Source: a virus
Length of the DNA: 64,000 nucleotides
Direction: 5' to 3' (one strand)
IMG/VR virus record: IMGVR_UViG_3300050821_001592
Coordinates: 1-64,000 of that record
The translations under genes and the position numbers were made by a program. The notes under the pieces are model-generated. The model was not told the DNA's origin. It worked only from the letters and a program-made list of their open reading frames with translations, and did not search any database. This document shows, piece by piece, positions 15,204 through 23,167 of the stretch. Within the stretch, counting starts at the first letter, position 1, and every line of letters starts with the position of its first letter.

Positions 15204-15622
15204 TTCAAGACCCCAGAGAGGGGGCGAAATACCTCCTGACCGTATTCGGGCTGGCGGCTCTAATTGTTCTGGTGGTCATGATTGCTGCGACGTTAGGGCA
15301 CGCCACCACAACTTCACAACACCGGAACTCCCTAGGGGTTGTGATGTACGAACAGAACCCAAATGTTTATGAAGCCGGAGAGGTCGTGAACTATGTCATA
15401 CTCGACCATAACAAGGGCCTTGTACTCCGGGTTCAGCCCCTCGCGGCCTACGCCCTTTACACAGATGAGATTTTATTTTGCGGGGTACCCGCTGACAAAC
15501 TCGACGGTCATGAAAACCCGATGGTCCTTGTTTACGAAAAAGTGGCCCACAAAATGGTTGAGGGGGTGGGATGCCACGAATTAGTAACCGTGCGAGACAT
15601 CAAAGGGGAGAAAATGAAATGA
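15200..15622 (+). CDS. Membrane-anchored protein
   Basis: A 140-residue protein. The N-terminal segment LLTVFGLAALIVLVVMIAAT (residues 13-32) is a clear transmembrane helix, followed by an extracytoplasmic or cytoplasmic soluble domain with strand-rich segments (VVNYVILDHNKGLVLRVQ). It belongs to a run of four small membrane proteins before the endolysin. No family was recognised. Confidence 0.6.
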   Translation: MIQDPREGAKYLLTVFGLAALIVLVVMIAATLGHATTTSQHRNSLGVVMYEQNPNVYEAGEVVNYVILDHNKGLVLRVQPLAAYALYTDEILFCGVPADKLDGHENPMVLVYEKVAHKMVEGVGCHELVTVRDIKGEKMK

Positions 15623-15786
15623 CTCTTTTAATCGTATTCGGGCTGTATTGCCTGTTGAGCATTATCCTCGGTATAGCGTTCGCGGGCCGTGAAAAATTGG
15701 AATACCCCACGTTGTCGGGGGTTTTGTTCGCAACCCTGTGGCCTCTGTTGGTGGTTGCGAAGCTCATCTTCAAGGCCATAGAATGA
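15619..15786 (+). CDS. Small two-helix membrane protein
   Basis: A 55-residue frame from ATG 15619 with GGGGAG upstream. Helices LLIVFGLYCLLSIILGIAFA and LSGVLFATLWPLLVVAKLIF are joined by a charged turn (GREKLEYP). The start overlaps the previous stop (ATGA) and the end overlaps the next start. The hairpin topology with little soluble sequence is compatible with a class II holin. Confidence 0.5.
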   Translation: MTLLIVFGLYCLLSIILGIAFAGREKLEYPTLSGVLFATLWPLLVVAKLIFKAIE

Positions 15787-16175
15787 GCAAGCCGTGGATT
15801 CATGCAGTTTCTTCCGCTCGGCGGTTTGGTGGTAAACCCGAGGACTATATTGAGATTCACAATCTCCTCGATTCGAGCAAAGGCACGATAGCCGATTCAC
15901 GCCATAGGGCTCTTACGCATACGGCATGGTTCCTAAGTACGATTCTTGAAAAAGTGTTCGGCGTCGTTATAACGAACTCCGAGGGTAAGAAGGTTTCGAC
16001 CCGAGACGTAGGCGAGCAGCATGTACTAGAAGATTTTCGAGGGCGATACATACCCTCGGCGCAAGACTATTTGCAGGAAATTGACGTTAAAGAATGGATG
16101 ATATCTGGCAAGGGCCAACCACCGTCATCCGCAAAGCTGTACAAAACTCGATTGAAAGATAGGAGGATAGACTGA
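15783..16175 (+). CDS. DUF6915-like phage protein
   Basis: A 130-residue protein starting MSKPWIHAVSSARRFGGKPE. The pattern H-A-x-S-S..FGG.PEDY..IHN..D.SK...AD.RHRALTH matches a conserved family found in many phages and some bacteria, which I recall as DUF6915. The conserved His and Asp residues in IHNLLDSSK and SRHRALTH suggest metal binding, but the function is unknown. It is bounded by 4-base and 1-base overlaps with its neighbours. Confidence 0.65.
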   Translation: MSKPWIHAVSSARRFGGKPEDYIEIHNLLDSSKGTIADSRHRALTHTAWFLSTILEKVFGVVITNSEGKKVSTRDVGEQHVLEDFRGRYIPSAQDYLQEIDVKEWMISGKGQPPSSAKLYKTRLKDRRID

Positions 16176-16597
16176 TGAACTTAATGGCAGAGTACAAAGA
16201 AGCAAAGAAGAGGGCGAAGGCGGCTATCGAATCCGCCAACGCTATCGTAAAGGATGCGTTCTTGGAAGCCGCGAACGTCATCTTCGATAAGTACCCCAAC
16301 CTCGAATCGTTCTCATGGTATCAGTATACCCCGTATTTCAACGATGGCGACGAATGCGTGTTTCGCGCTAATACGGAATATCCGGAAGTGACTTTTACCG
16401 ACGGTACGAGTCTCGACACGAATGACGGGGATGACGAGAACCCTGCGGATGAGGCCAAGGTAGCGAAAGAGATTAAGGCCGTCGAGGACTTCTTAGCTCA
16501 GTTCGAAGAGGAAGATTATCGACAGATGTTTGATGACCATTCTCGCATCACCGTTACCCGTAAAGGCATCGACCAAGAAGAATATAGCCACGACTAG
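16175..16597 (+). CDS. Conserved phage hypothetical protein
   Basis: A 140-residue acidic protein. It starts MNLMAEYKEAKKRAKAAIES at a TGATG junction, with AGGAGGATAG upstream. The segment ESFSWYQYTPYFNDGDECVF is a recognisable signature of a small phage protein family of unknown role, followed by a very acidic stretch (DTNDGDDENPADEAK) and a C-terminal helix. Function is unknown. Confidence 0.6.
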   Translation: MNLMAEYKEAKKRAKAAIESANAIVKDAFLEAANVIFDKYPNLESFSWYQYTPYFNDGDECVFRANTEYPEVTFTDGTSLDTNDGDDENPADEAKVAKEIKAVEDFLAQFEEEDYRQMFDDHSRITVTRKGIDQEEYSHD

Positions 16598-16599
16598 TC

Positions 16600-16752
16600 A
16601 TGACTCAAACAGGGGTATTCATTCTTGGGTGGGGATTCACTGTGTATAAGTCATACGGTGTCTGGGTGCTCGCCGTCGTGCGACAGTGGCGAGGTTGTAG
16701 TTATACCCGGACATACTATTTACGGAGGGAGAAATGTCAGACTTCAACATAG
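16600..16752 (+). CDS. Possible small protein before endolysin
   Basis: A 50-residue frame starting MTQTGVFILGWGFTVYKSYG, partly hydrophobic and ending in a basic stretch. It fills the 136-base gap before the endolysin and overlaps its start by 19 bases. No ribosome-binding site stands out, so it could be non-coding leader instead. Confidence 0.3.
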   Translation: MTQTGVFILGWGFTVYKSYGVWVLAVVRQWRGCSYTRTYYLRREKCQTST

Positions 16753-17261
16753 CTATTGAAACTGTGCTTCGTCATGAGGGCGGTTTCGTGGATAACGTAA
16801 ACGACCCCGGAGGGGCTACGAACTTCGGCGTATCTGCACGCTGGTTGCAGTCTAAGGGCTTGCTTGAGGCTCTCGAAGAGGGCGATAAGACTCAGGATGA
16901 AGTCAAAGCAATTCGTGATATGACGAAGGCCCAAGCCATGGGATTTTTTAAGGCGTATTGGTGGGATTTTTACAAATACCAAAATTTCAACGCCCAATCC
17001 GTGGCTACAAAGGTGTTTGACTCCGCAGTGAATATGGGGGCATCGCGGGCTCACAAAATTCTACAGGGGCTTTTGGGGTTGCCTCAAGACGGGGTACTCG
17101 GACCTAAGTCGTTCGCAGAAGCGAACGCGACCTCCCCGTCGGTCTTAGTCGTGAAGTTCCAGCAAGCACAAGCTGATTTTTATCGCGGACTCGTAACAAC
17201 GAATCCGAGCCTCAGTGTTTTCCTCGGCGGATGGATTGCGAGGGCGTATGACCGAAACTAA
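16734..17261 (+). CDS. Endolysin, GH108 N-acetylmuramidase
   Basis: This 175-residue protein has the GH108 signature near residues 13-35: HEGGFVDNVNDPGGATNFGV, in which Glu is the catalytic acid. AQAMGFFKAYWWDFYKY and the C-terminal peptidoglycan-binding-3-like domain (GLLGLPQDGVLGPKSFAEAN) complete the two-domain layout of ZliS/secretion-activator-type muramidases. It would cleave peptidoglycan glycan strands at lysis. ACGGAGGGAGAA precedes the start. A second, unrelated wall hydrolase-like gene lies at 28412. Confidence 0.9.
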   Translation: MSDFNIAIETVLRHEGGFVDNVNDPGGATNFGVSARWLQSKGLLEALEEGDKTQDEVKAIRDMTKAQAMGFFKAYWWDFYKYQNFNAQSVATKVFDSAVNMGASRAHKILQGLLGLPQDGVLGPKSFAEANATSPSVLVVKFQQAQADFYRGLVTTNPSLSVFLGGWIARAYDRN

Positions 17262-17646
17262 GCCGAAAATCCCCACGCTCGATGACCTCGGAACGAGATA
17301 TCAACACTACCAAGAGTTACGAGAACTCTTTGCTGAGGGGGTGGAGATTCTCAATAACGCATTGAGCTATTGCAAAAATAAACCAGATGAGGAGCGCAAG
17401 GCTTCTTTACAACACGCTGTGAATGAGATTTCTAACCGGATGGAAATACTGTCGGGCTTTGAGGGTGCGATGGGTCGATACGGGAATATCGCAAAAGAGA
17501 TTAACGCAATTGAACGCCAGAAGCTACTAACGGAGGGGTCTGATGGGTCCGAAGAGTCCAAAAAGCTCGAAAAGTCGTTGCCTTCCTGTCCGAACCGTGA
17601 TATCCCGTATTCAAAAGGCTCGACCGACATCCCCGATTGCGTTTAA
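17248..17646 (+). CDS. Hypothetical coiled-coil protein
   Basis: A 132-residue frame from ATG 17248, overlapping the endolysin by 14 bases. The first 95 residues are highly helical (YQHYQELRELFAEGVEIL, then HAVNEISNRMEILSGF). The last third overlaps the kinase-like gene out of frame and is Ser/Pro-rich. Lacking a signal or transmembrane segment, it is not an obvious spanin. Confidence 0.5.
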   Translation: MTETKPKIPTLDDLGTRYQHYQELRELFAEGVEILNNALSYCKNKPDEERKASLQHAVNEISNRMEILSGFEGAMGRYGNIAKEINAIERQKLLTEGSDGSEESKKLEKSLPSCPNRDIPYSKGSTDIPDCV

Positions 17647-18046
17647 GGATGCTGGGATTAAATTGCGGTATATCGATGAAGGCGTGTTCCGTCAGGTTTA
17701 TAAGATTAGTGGATGCCCGCTTGTTGTGAAATTTCCCCTGAATGACGGTAGCGTGGTAGATGGGGTGCAGCACTCTATTTCAGAGGTAAACCGGATTAAG
17801 CGGCTGAGCAAGATTAAAGAGTTGCTGCCGCATCTTCCGAAGATTCACTACTTTGACCGTAAGAACGGCGTTCTCGTGATGAGATATTATAAAAGTTTGG
17901 AGGGGTCTAGAGCCATCGAGCAGTTGGGTAGGGTTATACGGAAGTTGGTATCCCGAGTAGCTAGGGTGGCGATGAGTGATATACATGCTGACAACATACG
18001 TCAAGGAATACAAGGCGGGGTTGTATTTAGCGACCTCGGATATTAA
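17543..18046 (+). CDS. Minimal protein-kinase-like protein
   Basis: This 167-residue protein carries the key kinase residues in order: a Gly-containing loop IDEGVFRQVYKI, VVKF with Lys63 (ATP-binding Lys position), SEVNRIKRL with Glu81 (helix C), hinge-like VLVMRYY, catalytic loop SDIHADN with Asp146 and Asn151, and SDLG with Asp164 (DFG equivalent). The chain ends two residues after DLG, so the normal C-lobe, activation segment and APE motif are missing. The layout resembles aminoglycoside-phosphotransferase-like minimal kinases. GGAGGGG precedes the ATG, which lies 104 bases inside the previous gene. Phosphorylating activity is inferred from motifs only. Confidence 0.6.
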   Translation: MGPKSPKSSKSRCLPVRTVISRIQKARPTSPIAFKDAGIKLRYIDEGVFRQVYKISGCPLVVKFPLNDGSVVDGVQHSISEVNRIKRLSKIKELLPHLPKIHYFDRKNGVLVMRYYKSLEGSRAIEQLGRVIRKLVSRVARVAMSDIHADNIRQGIQGGVVFSDLGY

Positions 18047-18063
18047 TTCCACAGGAGTGTGGT

Positions 18064-18114
18064 ATGGCTTGTAAGATTGAAGGGTGCGACAAGAAATCTG
18101 TGGGGATAGGCTAG
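18064..18114 (+). pseudogene. Zinc-finger/HNH N-terminal remnant
   Basis: A 16-codon frame, MACKIEGCDKKSVGIG then TAG, with ACAGGAG 8 bases upstream. The spacing M-x-C-x4-C with following K-x-G-x-C in relatives is how many phage HNH and zinc-finger genes begin. The continuation is absent and a run of ten A (18116-18125) follows the stop. It is probably a deletion remnant; a real 16-residue peptide cannot be excluded. Confidence 0.35.
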
Positions 18115-18137
18115 GAAAAAAAAAACAAGGAGGGGTT

Positions 18138-18452
18138 ATGCACGAAGAAGAGGCGACGACCTTGCACAAAATAGTGAGCTTGACTGCCGAAACACCTGAA
18201 GCAGTCTCGAATGTCGAGGGGGTTCATTATAACATTCCGCTAACGAGCAGCCAAAAACTATCGTTGACGAACATCCGGTTGAAGAGGGCTAACGTCCAGA
18301 AGCAAATCGCGGACCTTCAGACCGTTGATGCGAAACTCGAAGGGTTTTTCCACGGAGAGTTAACCCGCATCGCGATTGAAAACCGAATTAACCGAGACAC
18401 TCATGTCCTGTCGGATGACTTGGAGTTAAAGCCGATGGATACCAAAGCGTAA
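18138..18452 (+). CDS. Hypothetical coiled-coil protein
   Basis: A 104-residue protein with AAGGAGGGG 4 bases before ATG 18138. LSLTNIRLKRANVQKQIADL and the following segment form a predicted helix pair. It is the last + strand gene before the terminator at 18475. Function is unknown. Confidence 0.6.
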   Translation: MHEEEATTLHKIVSLTAETPEAVSNVEGVHYNIPLTSSQKLSLTNIRLKRANVQKQIADLQTVDAKLEGFFHGELTRIAIENRINRDTHVLSDDLELKPMDTKA

Positions 18453-18474
18453 TTTTGATTTTTGTTGATGGCAT

Positions 18475-18511
18475 CCCCACGACTCAGACAGGAGCGTGGG
18501 GGTTTTTTTTT
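18475..18511 (+). terminator. Intrinsic terminator ending the + strand block
   Basis: CCCCACG (18475-18481) pairs with CGTGGGG (18495-18501) across a 13-base loop, followed by one G and a run of nine T (18503-18511). It lies 22 bases after the last + strand stop and overlaps the stop of the convergent - strand tail gene by two bases. Confidence 0.85.
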
Positions 18512-20564
18512 ATCCAAGAAACTCTGCGTACACTGCGATGTCATACACCCCGGCTGTCGGCGTGCCTGCCGTATACCCGAAGGAATACGATATAGCCGTT
18601 GCTGCCCCAGCGTAACAGTATTGGTCGCCGCTGATTGTATCTGCCGTGGATGTGCTTACTCCAACTTGAGGCGAACTAAAAGACGTAGTCTTAGTTACCG
18701 TGTCGCCGTTGGCGTTAACGAACGTTATTTGGAACCCGGTGGTGCCGCCTAGTACGGAACCCGCAGAACCCGCAGTAGTTGTAGTAGCTACGAAAGAAAT
18801 CCGCCACATGCCAACCGCAGGCGTCGACGCCACTAGGCTTACTGCTGACAGAGCTGCCGATTGTGCTGTCTTTAGGTTGGTGCTTATAGTCGCTGCCAAA
18901 CCGTTTTTGGTGGTTGTGTTGCCTGCGATAACTGTTGCTACCCCACTCGTGTTAATCGATAACTTGCTTACGGAGCTGTTTTGGAGGTCCAGAAACAAGT
19001 TTACCCCGGCGGGAGCTGCGGTCATCGTGGGGTTGATTTTCAGTGCGGTGAAGTTACCACTGCTGCCCGCTGCATTGATGATAGGTGAAATCTGAGTAGC
19101 GACAAAAGATGCCGAACCTGTTGTCGGGTGGAAATTTAAGTTACCCAAACCGGAGGTATTGTTTCCGTTGCCGATATCCACGCCGATGGTCGTACCCGTC
19201 GTCGGATTTATCGTAGCACTCGAATTGTTCGTCAGAGTGATGCAGGCCGCGTTCGCTGTAGCGGCGGTAAAACCCAAGAGAAAAATCGGAGCACCAGAGT
19301 TTGCTGAGGCAGTGGCCATGCCGAAGATTACGTTCCCGCCACCCGAACCCCATGAGATAGAACCCTGCTGTGTTAGTCCGCCTTGTTGGGTAAAAGATAC
19401 GCCCCCGCCATTACCGTTGAAATCCAGCACCAAATTGCTTGAGGGTAAACTCTGGATAGCTTGCATAACAACGTAAGCTGGGGTTGTCGACGAGCCGCTA
19501 TGTTTAATAAACAAAGCAGACTTCGGGTTCGGTATTGTAGGCGCTGGATTGTTGGTCGACGCACCACTGGTGCCCGTCTGAATCGTCCATGAATCGGGAA
19601 TTGAAGCTGCGTTCGTTCCGCCGCCAACCGTGCCTGCCAGTACGATTGCCGGGGATTGCACGACCGCCGATGAAATCGCAGTACCTGCATGCGTCTCGTT
19701 GACACCCGAAGCGTTGATAACAGTAAAGGTCGTTGTGGTCGACGCCGTAATGGTGAACGTCCCGTTGTTGCCCGCGTTCGTAAATCCTGCAACAGTGACG
19801 GAAGCATTATCCCAAGCGTTTGAACCCGCGCCGGATTCCGTGGTAAACGTATACGTAGTATTGCTCCCCGAACGGGTGGCTTGAGTCAGAGCTAAGGTCG
19901 TAACAGGGCCTGTGACGGTCGGGGTTGTGTTCTGTAAGGTAAACGTTGGGAATACGGTTGCCGTACCCATAGTCAGCGTCGTGTTGAATGTGCCGTTTGT
20001 CAGCGAGAGGTTTCCCGTAGCATTGGTAAGGCTGCTCCATGGCAGCGTGTTAGCGGGGGTTGTCCAGTAAGTAAACCCTAAACCATTGGTCGTCAACACC
20101 TGACCCGATACTCCGGGGGTTTCGGGAAGAATGAGGTTCCAATTTTGGGTCGCGCCCGACAAAATGGTTGTGTGAAACAGGTCGTACGCTGAATAAGAAG
20201 TCGACCCAAACAGAATGAGCGCGGTAAGCCCGAGTCCTCCGCTTACATCCCCTTGCGAACCGTTACCCACTGCGAGAGTATCTGATGCGAGCCATGACAA
20301 CCCCGCCGTGCCGTATCCATACCCTTCGAATTCAATCTCTTGTCCGACGGGTATTACAATCGTCCCCGCAGCGTTAATCGTGGCCGCTGAGCCGCCGAAG
20401 GCCCCCGCGTTGTTGTACTGGATGTCTCCGTTTGAACCCCCCGGAACGGTAGCGGGTGTTGTAGGTATCGTGAAACTGATGACTCCTTGGGACAACGATA
20501 CGGAGGAAATCCCCGTGATATCAAGCGCGGAGATTCCAAGAAGATTGAGAACAGTTCCGGCCAT
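18510..20564 (-). CDS. Tail fibre or spike-like structural protein
   Basis: This 684-residue protein is rich in Thr, Ser, Gly and Asn with many short beta strands and GSxGxx turns (VPGGSNGDIQYNNAGAFGG). Such composition, the collagen/fibre-like GDIQYNN-AGAFGG motif near residue 42 and its place at the end of the structural block indicate a trimeric tail fibre or receptor-binding protein. A WSLT-type N-terminus (MAGTVLNLLGISALDITG) probably attaches to the tail. The C-terminal 110 residues (TAQSAALSAVSLVAST to YAEFLG) form a compact beta domain that may contact the host. Confidence 0.7.
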   Translation of the reverse strand: MAGTVLNLLGISALDITGISSVSLSQGVISFTIPTTPATVPGGSNGDIQYNNAGAFGGSAATINAAGTIVIPVGQEIEFEGYGYGTAGLSWLASDTLAVGNGSQGDVSGGLGLTALILFGSTSYSAYDLFHTTILSGATQNWNLILPETPGVSGQVLTTNGLGFTYWTTPANTLPWSSLTNATGNLSLTNGTFNTTLTMGTATVFPTFTLQNTTPTVTGPVTTLALTQATRSGSNTTYTFTTESGAGSNAWDNASVTVAGFTNAGNNGTFTITASTTTTFTVINASGVNETHAGTAISSAVVQSPAIVLAGTVGGGTNAASIPDSWTIQTGTSGASTNNPAPTIPNPKSALFIKHSGSSTTPAYVVMQAIQSLPSSNLVLDFNGNGGGVSFTQQGGLTQQGSISWGSGGGNVIFGMATASANSGAPIFLLGFTAATANAACITLTNNSSATINPTTGTTIGVDIGNGNNTSGLGNLNFHPTTGSASFVATQISPIINAAGSSGNFTALKINPTMTAAPAGVNLFLDLQNSSVSKLSINTSGVATVIAGNTTTKNGLAATISTNLKTAQSAALSAVSLVASTPAVGMWRISFVATTTTAGSAGSVLGGTTGFQITFVNANGDTVTKTTSFSSPQVGVSTSTADTISGDQYCYAGAATAISYSFGYTAGTPTAGVYDIAVYAEFLG

Positions 20565-20571
20565 AGGACTC

Positions 20572-21000
20572 CTAGATAGCGGTCTCTACTGTGTAATACG
20601 CTGTGACTACGAGGGTGCCATCGCCGTCAGCGACGTCTGTAGACGAAGTCACCTGAATCGCTTTATTAGAGAGCTGTGACACCGGAAGAGGGGCGTCATT
20701 AGCGTTTAACGACTGGAGTATGGCGGATAGCCCGCCGACCATAGAGACACTCTGGTCAACTAGCCCTGTTTGTAGAAGAGAAATCATCGTGTCTGAAGGA
20801 TTTCCTTGCGGGGCGAGGGCGAAAATATCAGACGGGTCCGCGATGGTGTACGGGGTCGATACAAAGACATATTCCATCGTGACGGATATGAGATTGACGT
20901 ATGTCCCTGCGCCTGTCGGGGGTATGATGGTTATAGGCGTTTCTGTCAACGCGAGAAGTTCAGCGGAAGACAGTACGACGGTAGCAGATTGAATAGCCAT
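20572..21000 (-). CDS. Structural protein, paralogue of the 21009 C-terminus
   Basis: A 142-residue beta-rich protein. Its segments ITIIPPTGAGTYVNLISVT and LVVTAYYTVETAI correspond to VQIIPAQGAGTRINVVNMV and LTLRVISYYTVESIH in the neighbouring gene, with similar spacing. The two genes are therefore duplicated copies of one virion domain, probably a tail or decoration protein. GGAGAAAC precedes the start. Confidence 0.6.
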   Translation of the reverse strand: MAIQSATVVLSSAELLALTETPITIIPPTGAGTYVNLISVTMEYVFVSTPYTIADPSDIFALAPQGNPSDTMISLLQTGLVDQSVSMVGGLSAILQSLNANDAPLPVSQLSNKAIQVTSSTDVADGDGTLVVTAYYTVETAI

Positions 21001-21008
21001 GTTTCTCC

Positions 21009-21926
21009 TTAGTGAATCGATTCGACCGTGTAGTACGAGATGACCCGTAGGGTGAGCGTCCCCGTGAGGCCCCGAGAGGTGCTAAGCATATACGGTTGAT
21101 TGTTGAATAGCGATACGGCCAACGGGGCCTCCCCCTCCGTTTCGGAAGTCTCGTTTGAAAACAAGCTGGATATTCTTTCTGCTGAGTTGAGCACGAGGAC
21201 AGCATCGACATTAAATTCTGGTGTGTTGTTCGCGAGAGCCTGCGGGGGTCCAAGATTGAATTTAACCCCGGTACCGTCAGGTGTTCCGGCGCTGCTTTGG
21301 AACACCATATTTACCACATTGATTCTTGTTCCCGCGCCCTGAGCGGGTATTATTTGAACAGGGACAGCTAGGGAGTTATTTAAAGCACTAGCCGGGATAT
21401 CTACCTGAGCCCGTTGGAGTCCCACCGGAATAGGGATTGTACCTGTTACGACAAGTTGGATGAAGGTGTACTCCATATTAGGGATTGGGACACGCGACGA
21501 AGAGCCAAGGACTGTTATCGTGTATCTTCCTGCGGGTACGGAACTATCCACCGTTATAGTGGCTAGACTGGTGGTAGTCACGAGAGACGGTGCAAACGTC
21601 ACTGTTACCCCAACCGGGGTTCCAAAAACCCGTAGTGATTCACTATTAACCCCTAGGAGATTAGTCAAATCTATGGTCGTTGTACCCACCCCACCCGGAG
21701 AGACTATTACGACACTAGGCACGGTTTGTAAAGAAAAAGAAACCTGATTCCCGAACATATTAGGGGTCGGCGACCCTGACACCGGATTCCCGTTTAGGGT
21801 GGAGTTGGATTGGGGTATTACGTTTCCAAAAGGCTCGGGCTGACCAATCAGATTTCCAAAATTGTGAGGCAGGGTCATGGGAGTTCCGTTACGAAAATCT
21901 CCAGACCTTACGAGTCCTTGAGGCAT
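21009..21926 (-). CDS. Two-domain beta-rich structural protein
   Basis: A 305-residue protein. The N-terminal 65 residues are Pro/Asn-rich, then a putative Ig-like domain (VVIVSPGGVGTTTIDLT, then VPAGRYTITVLGSS) and a C-terminal domain related to the gene at 20572. The ASVPAG-R-Y-T-I-T-V pattern is common in bacterial Ig-like and S-layer-type folds. Its place among fibre genes supports a tail or head decoration role. Confidence 0.6.
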   Translation of the reverse strand: MPQGLVRSGDFRNGTPMTLPHNFGNLIGQPEPFGNVIPQSNSTLNGNPVSGSPTPNMFGNQVSFSLQTVPSVVIVSPGGVGTTTIDLTNLLGVNSESLRVFGTPVGVTVTFAPSLVTTTSLATITVDSSVPAGRYTITVLGSSSRVPIPNMEYTFIQLVVTGTIPIPVGLQRAQVDIPASALNNSLAVPVQIIPAQGAGTRINVVNMVFQSSAGTPDGTGVKFNLGPPQALANNTPEFNVDAVLVLNSAERISSLFSNETSETEGEAPLAVSLFNNQPYMLSTSRGLTGTLTLRVISYYTVESIH

Positions 21927-21935
21927 GACATCTCC

Positions 21936-22628
21936 TTAATATTCAAATCCGACAATAACAACGGTTACGACAGCGGTTGTAGCACTCGCTAATTCTGAGA
22001 TGCCGATTTGTTGCCCGCCTGTAATCTCCATACCGTCGGGGAAGTCCACGCTAGCCTGTGCCCCCAGCCCGCTCGTAGCAGCGGACGTAGCGGCTTCCAA
22101 TTCAGCGATGATGTCAGAGCCGACAGCGACAGCCCCGCCGCTCGCAGCACCCTCCCGCACCCGAATCGCGGCGTTGACCAACGCGGCTGAGTTGCTCGTA
22201 ACGCCAAGGAATACGGACTGAATGCGAAATGTCTTACCGGAAGTAACGGTGTACGATGTACCCGTAGTTGGGGCCGCATCGCCTTTTTTAATCGTCATGG
22301 TGACGAGCGCCTCGGAGGTTATCGCGGCTGCTTTAGTCAGGGTGAGTATTACCTTTGACCGTCCGCTGTCTTTGGCGTCTTGAACACAGAGGAGGTAGGT
22401 CCCTTGTGTTCCTTTCGGTTGTACAGCAGCTACCTGCGTCCCCGTTGTGGGGTCCTGAATCTGTATTGCCATTTGAGATACCTGTAAATTCCCACCACTA
22501 AAACCTACGAACAACTGTCCAGTGTCAACGGCTAAATAGAACTCTCCATCCCCGAGAGTAGGTATGTTCGCTAACACACCCCGCAACATCTGAATAGCGA
22601 TATTACGCGGAATTAGAAAGTTCCGCAA
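21936..22628 (-). CDS. Tail fibre or collar-type protein
   Basis: About 230 residues. The N-terminus contains RGVLANIPTLGDGEFYLAVD, the motif seen at the start of many phage fibre proteins (..LP.L..GE.Y.A.DT..). Beta-strand and Ala/Gly-rich stretches follow, ending VVTVVIVGFEY. No start has a good ribosome-binding site: TTG 22628 includes the whole motif and overlaps the upstream gene by 16 bases, while ATG 22589 is the conservative choice. Translation is probably coupled to the upstream gene. Confidence 0.6.
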   Translation of the reverse strand: MRNFLIPRNIAIQMLRGVLANIPTLGDGEFYLAVDTGQLFVGFSGGNLQVSQMAIQIQDPTTGTQVAAVQPKGTQGTYLLCVQDAKDSGRSKVILTLTKAAAITSEALVTMTIKKGDAAPTTGTSYTVTSGKTFRIQSVFLGVTSNSAALVNAAIRVREGAASGGAVAVGSDIIAELEAATSAATSGLGAQASVDFPDGMEITGGQQIGISELASATTAVVTVVIVGFEY

Positions 22629-23158
22629 TCGACGAGGGTGAGGGATGAACCCGCGCCGATAGTTGCTGGGAGTTGAGTCTGGGCGATAGAACCGGAAACA
22701 TCCGCGAACGCAGGCTGAGATAAATGTTGCACGCCTGACGTATCGACGTATGCGACCCATTGGTGGGCTGTTCCTGAAGATAGCCCTTGAATCGCGGTTC
22801 CTAACACCCCGATTTGAGTCCAGTTAGCGAACGTCGCATAAGCATTGACGACAAACGCCGTCAACATGAAAACTTGATTGATATCCGTGCGTACGCAGAT
22901 GTCACCTGTCATCGCCCCGGAGAGCGCAATCTGTGCGGCTTGACTAGAAGCTGTGAAAACTTGAGTACCTGCGGCGGAACGTATCCACGCCTTCCCAGAA
23001 CCCGGATTACCGATACCTGCGGTGCCTGACCCTTGGTCGATATACAGCGCGTTCGTGTCTGTTGCGAGGGCGAGTACGCCTGCTTGGCCCGTCGATGCTA
23101 ACGCGGAGAGGTTAGCTTCTACGCCCCGATAAAGGGCGATTTTAGTGTTGAGTGCCAT
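22613..23158 (-). CDS. Tail fibre-like protein
   Basis: A 181-residue protein beginning MALNTKIALYRGVEANLSAL, then GQAGVLALATDTNALYIDQG. That GE/GV-L-A-x-ATDT-x-x-LY pattern is a fibre N-terminal repeat related to the one at 21936. The C-terminus (VSGSIAQTQLPATIGAGSSL) is typical of short fibre shafts. It likely attaches to, or forms, part of the tail fibre. Confidence 0.6.
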   Translation of the reverse strand: MALNTKIALYRGVEANLSALASTGQAGVLALATDTNALYIDQGSGTAGIGNPGSGKAWIRSAAGTQVFTASSQAAQIALSGAMTGDICVRTDINQVFMLTAFVVNAYATFANWTQIGVLGTAIQGLSSGTAHQWVAYVDTSGVQHLSQPAFADVSGSIAQTQLPATIGAGSSLTLVDCGTF

Positions 23159-23167
23159 ATAGCCTTT

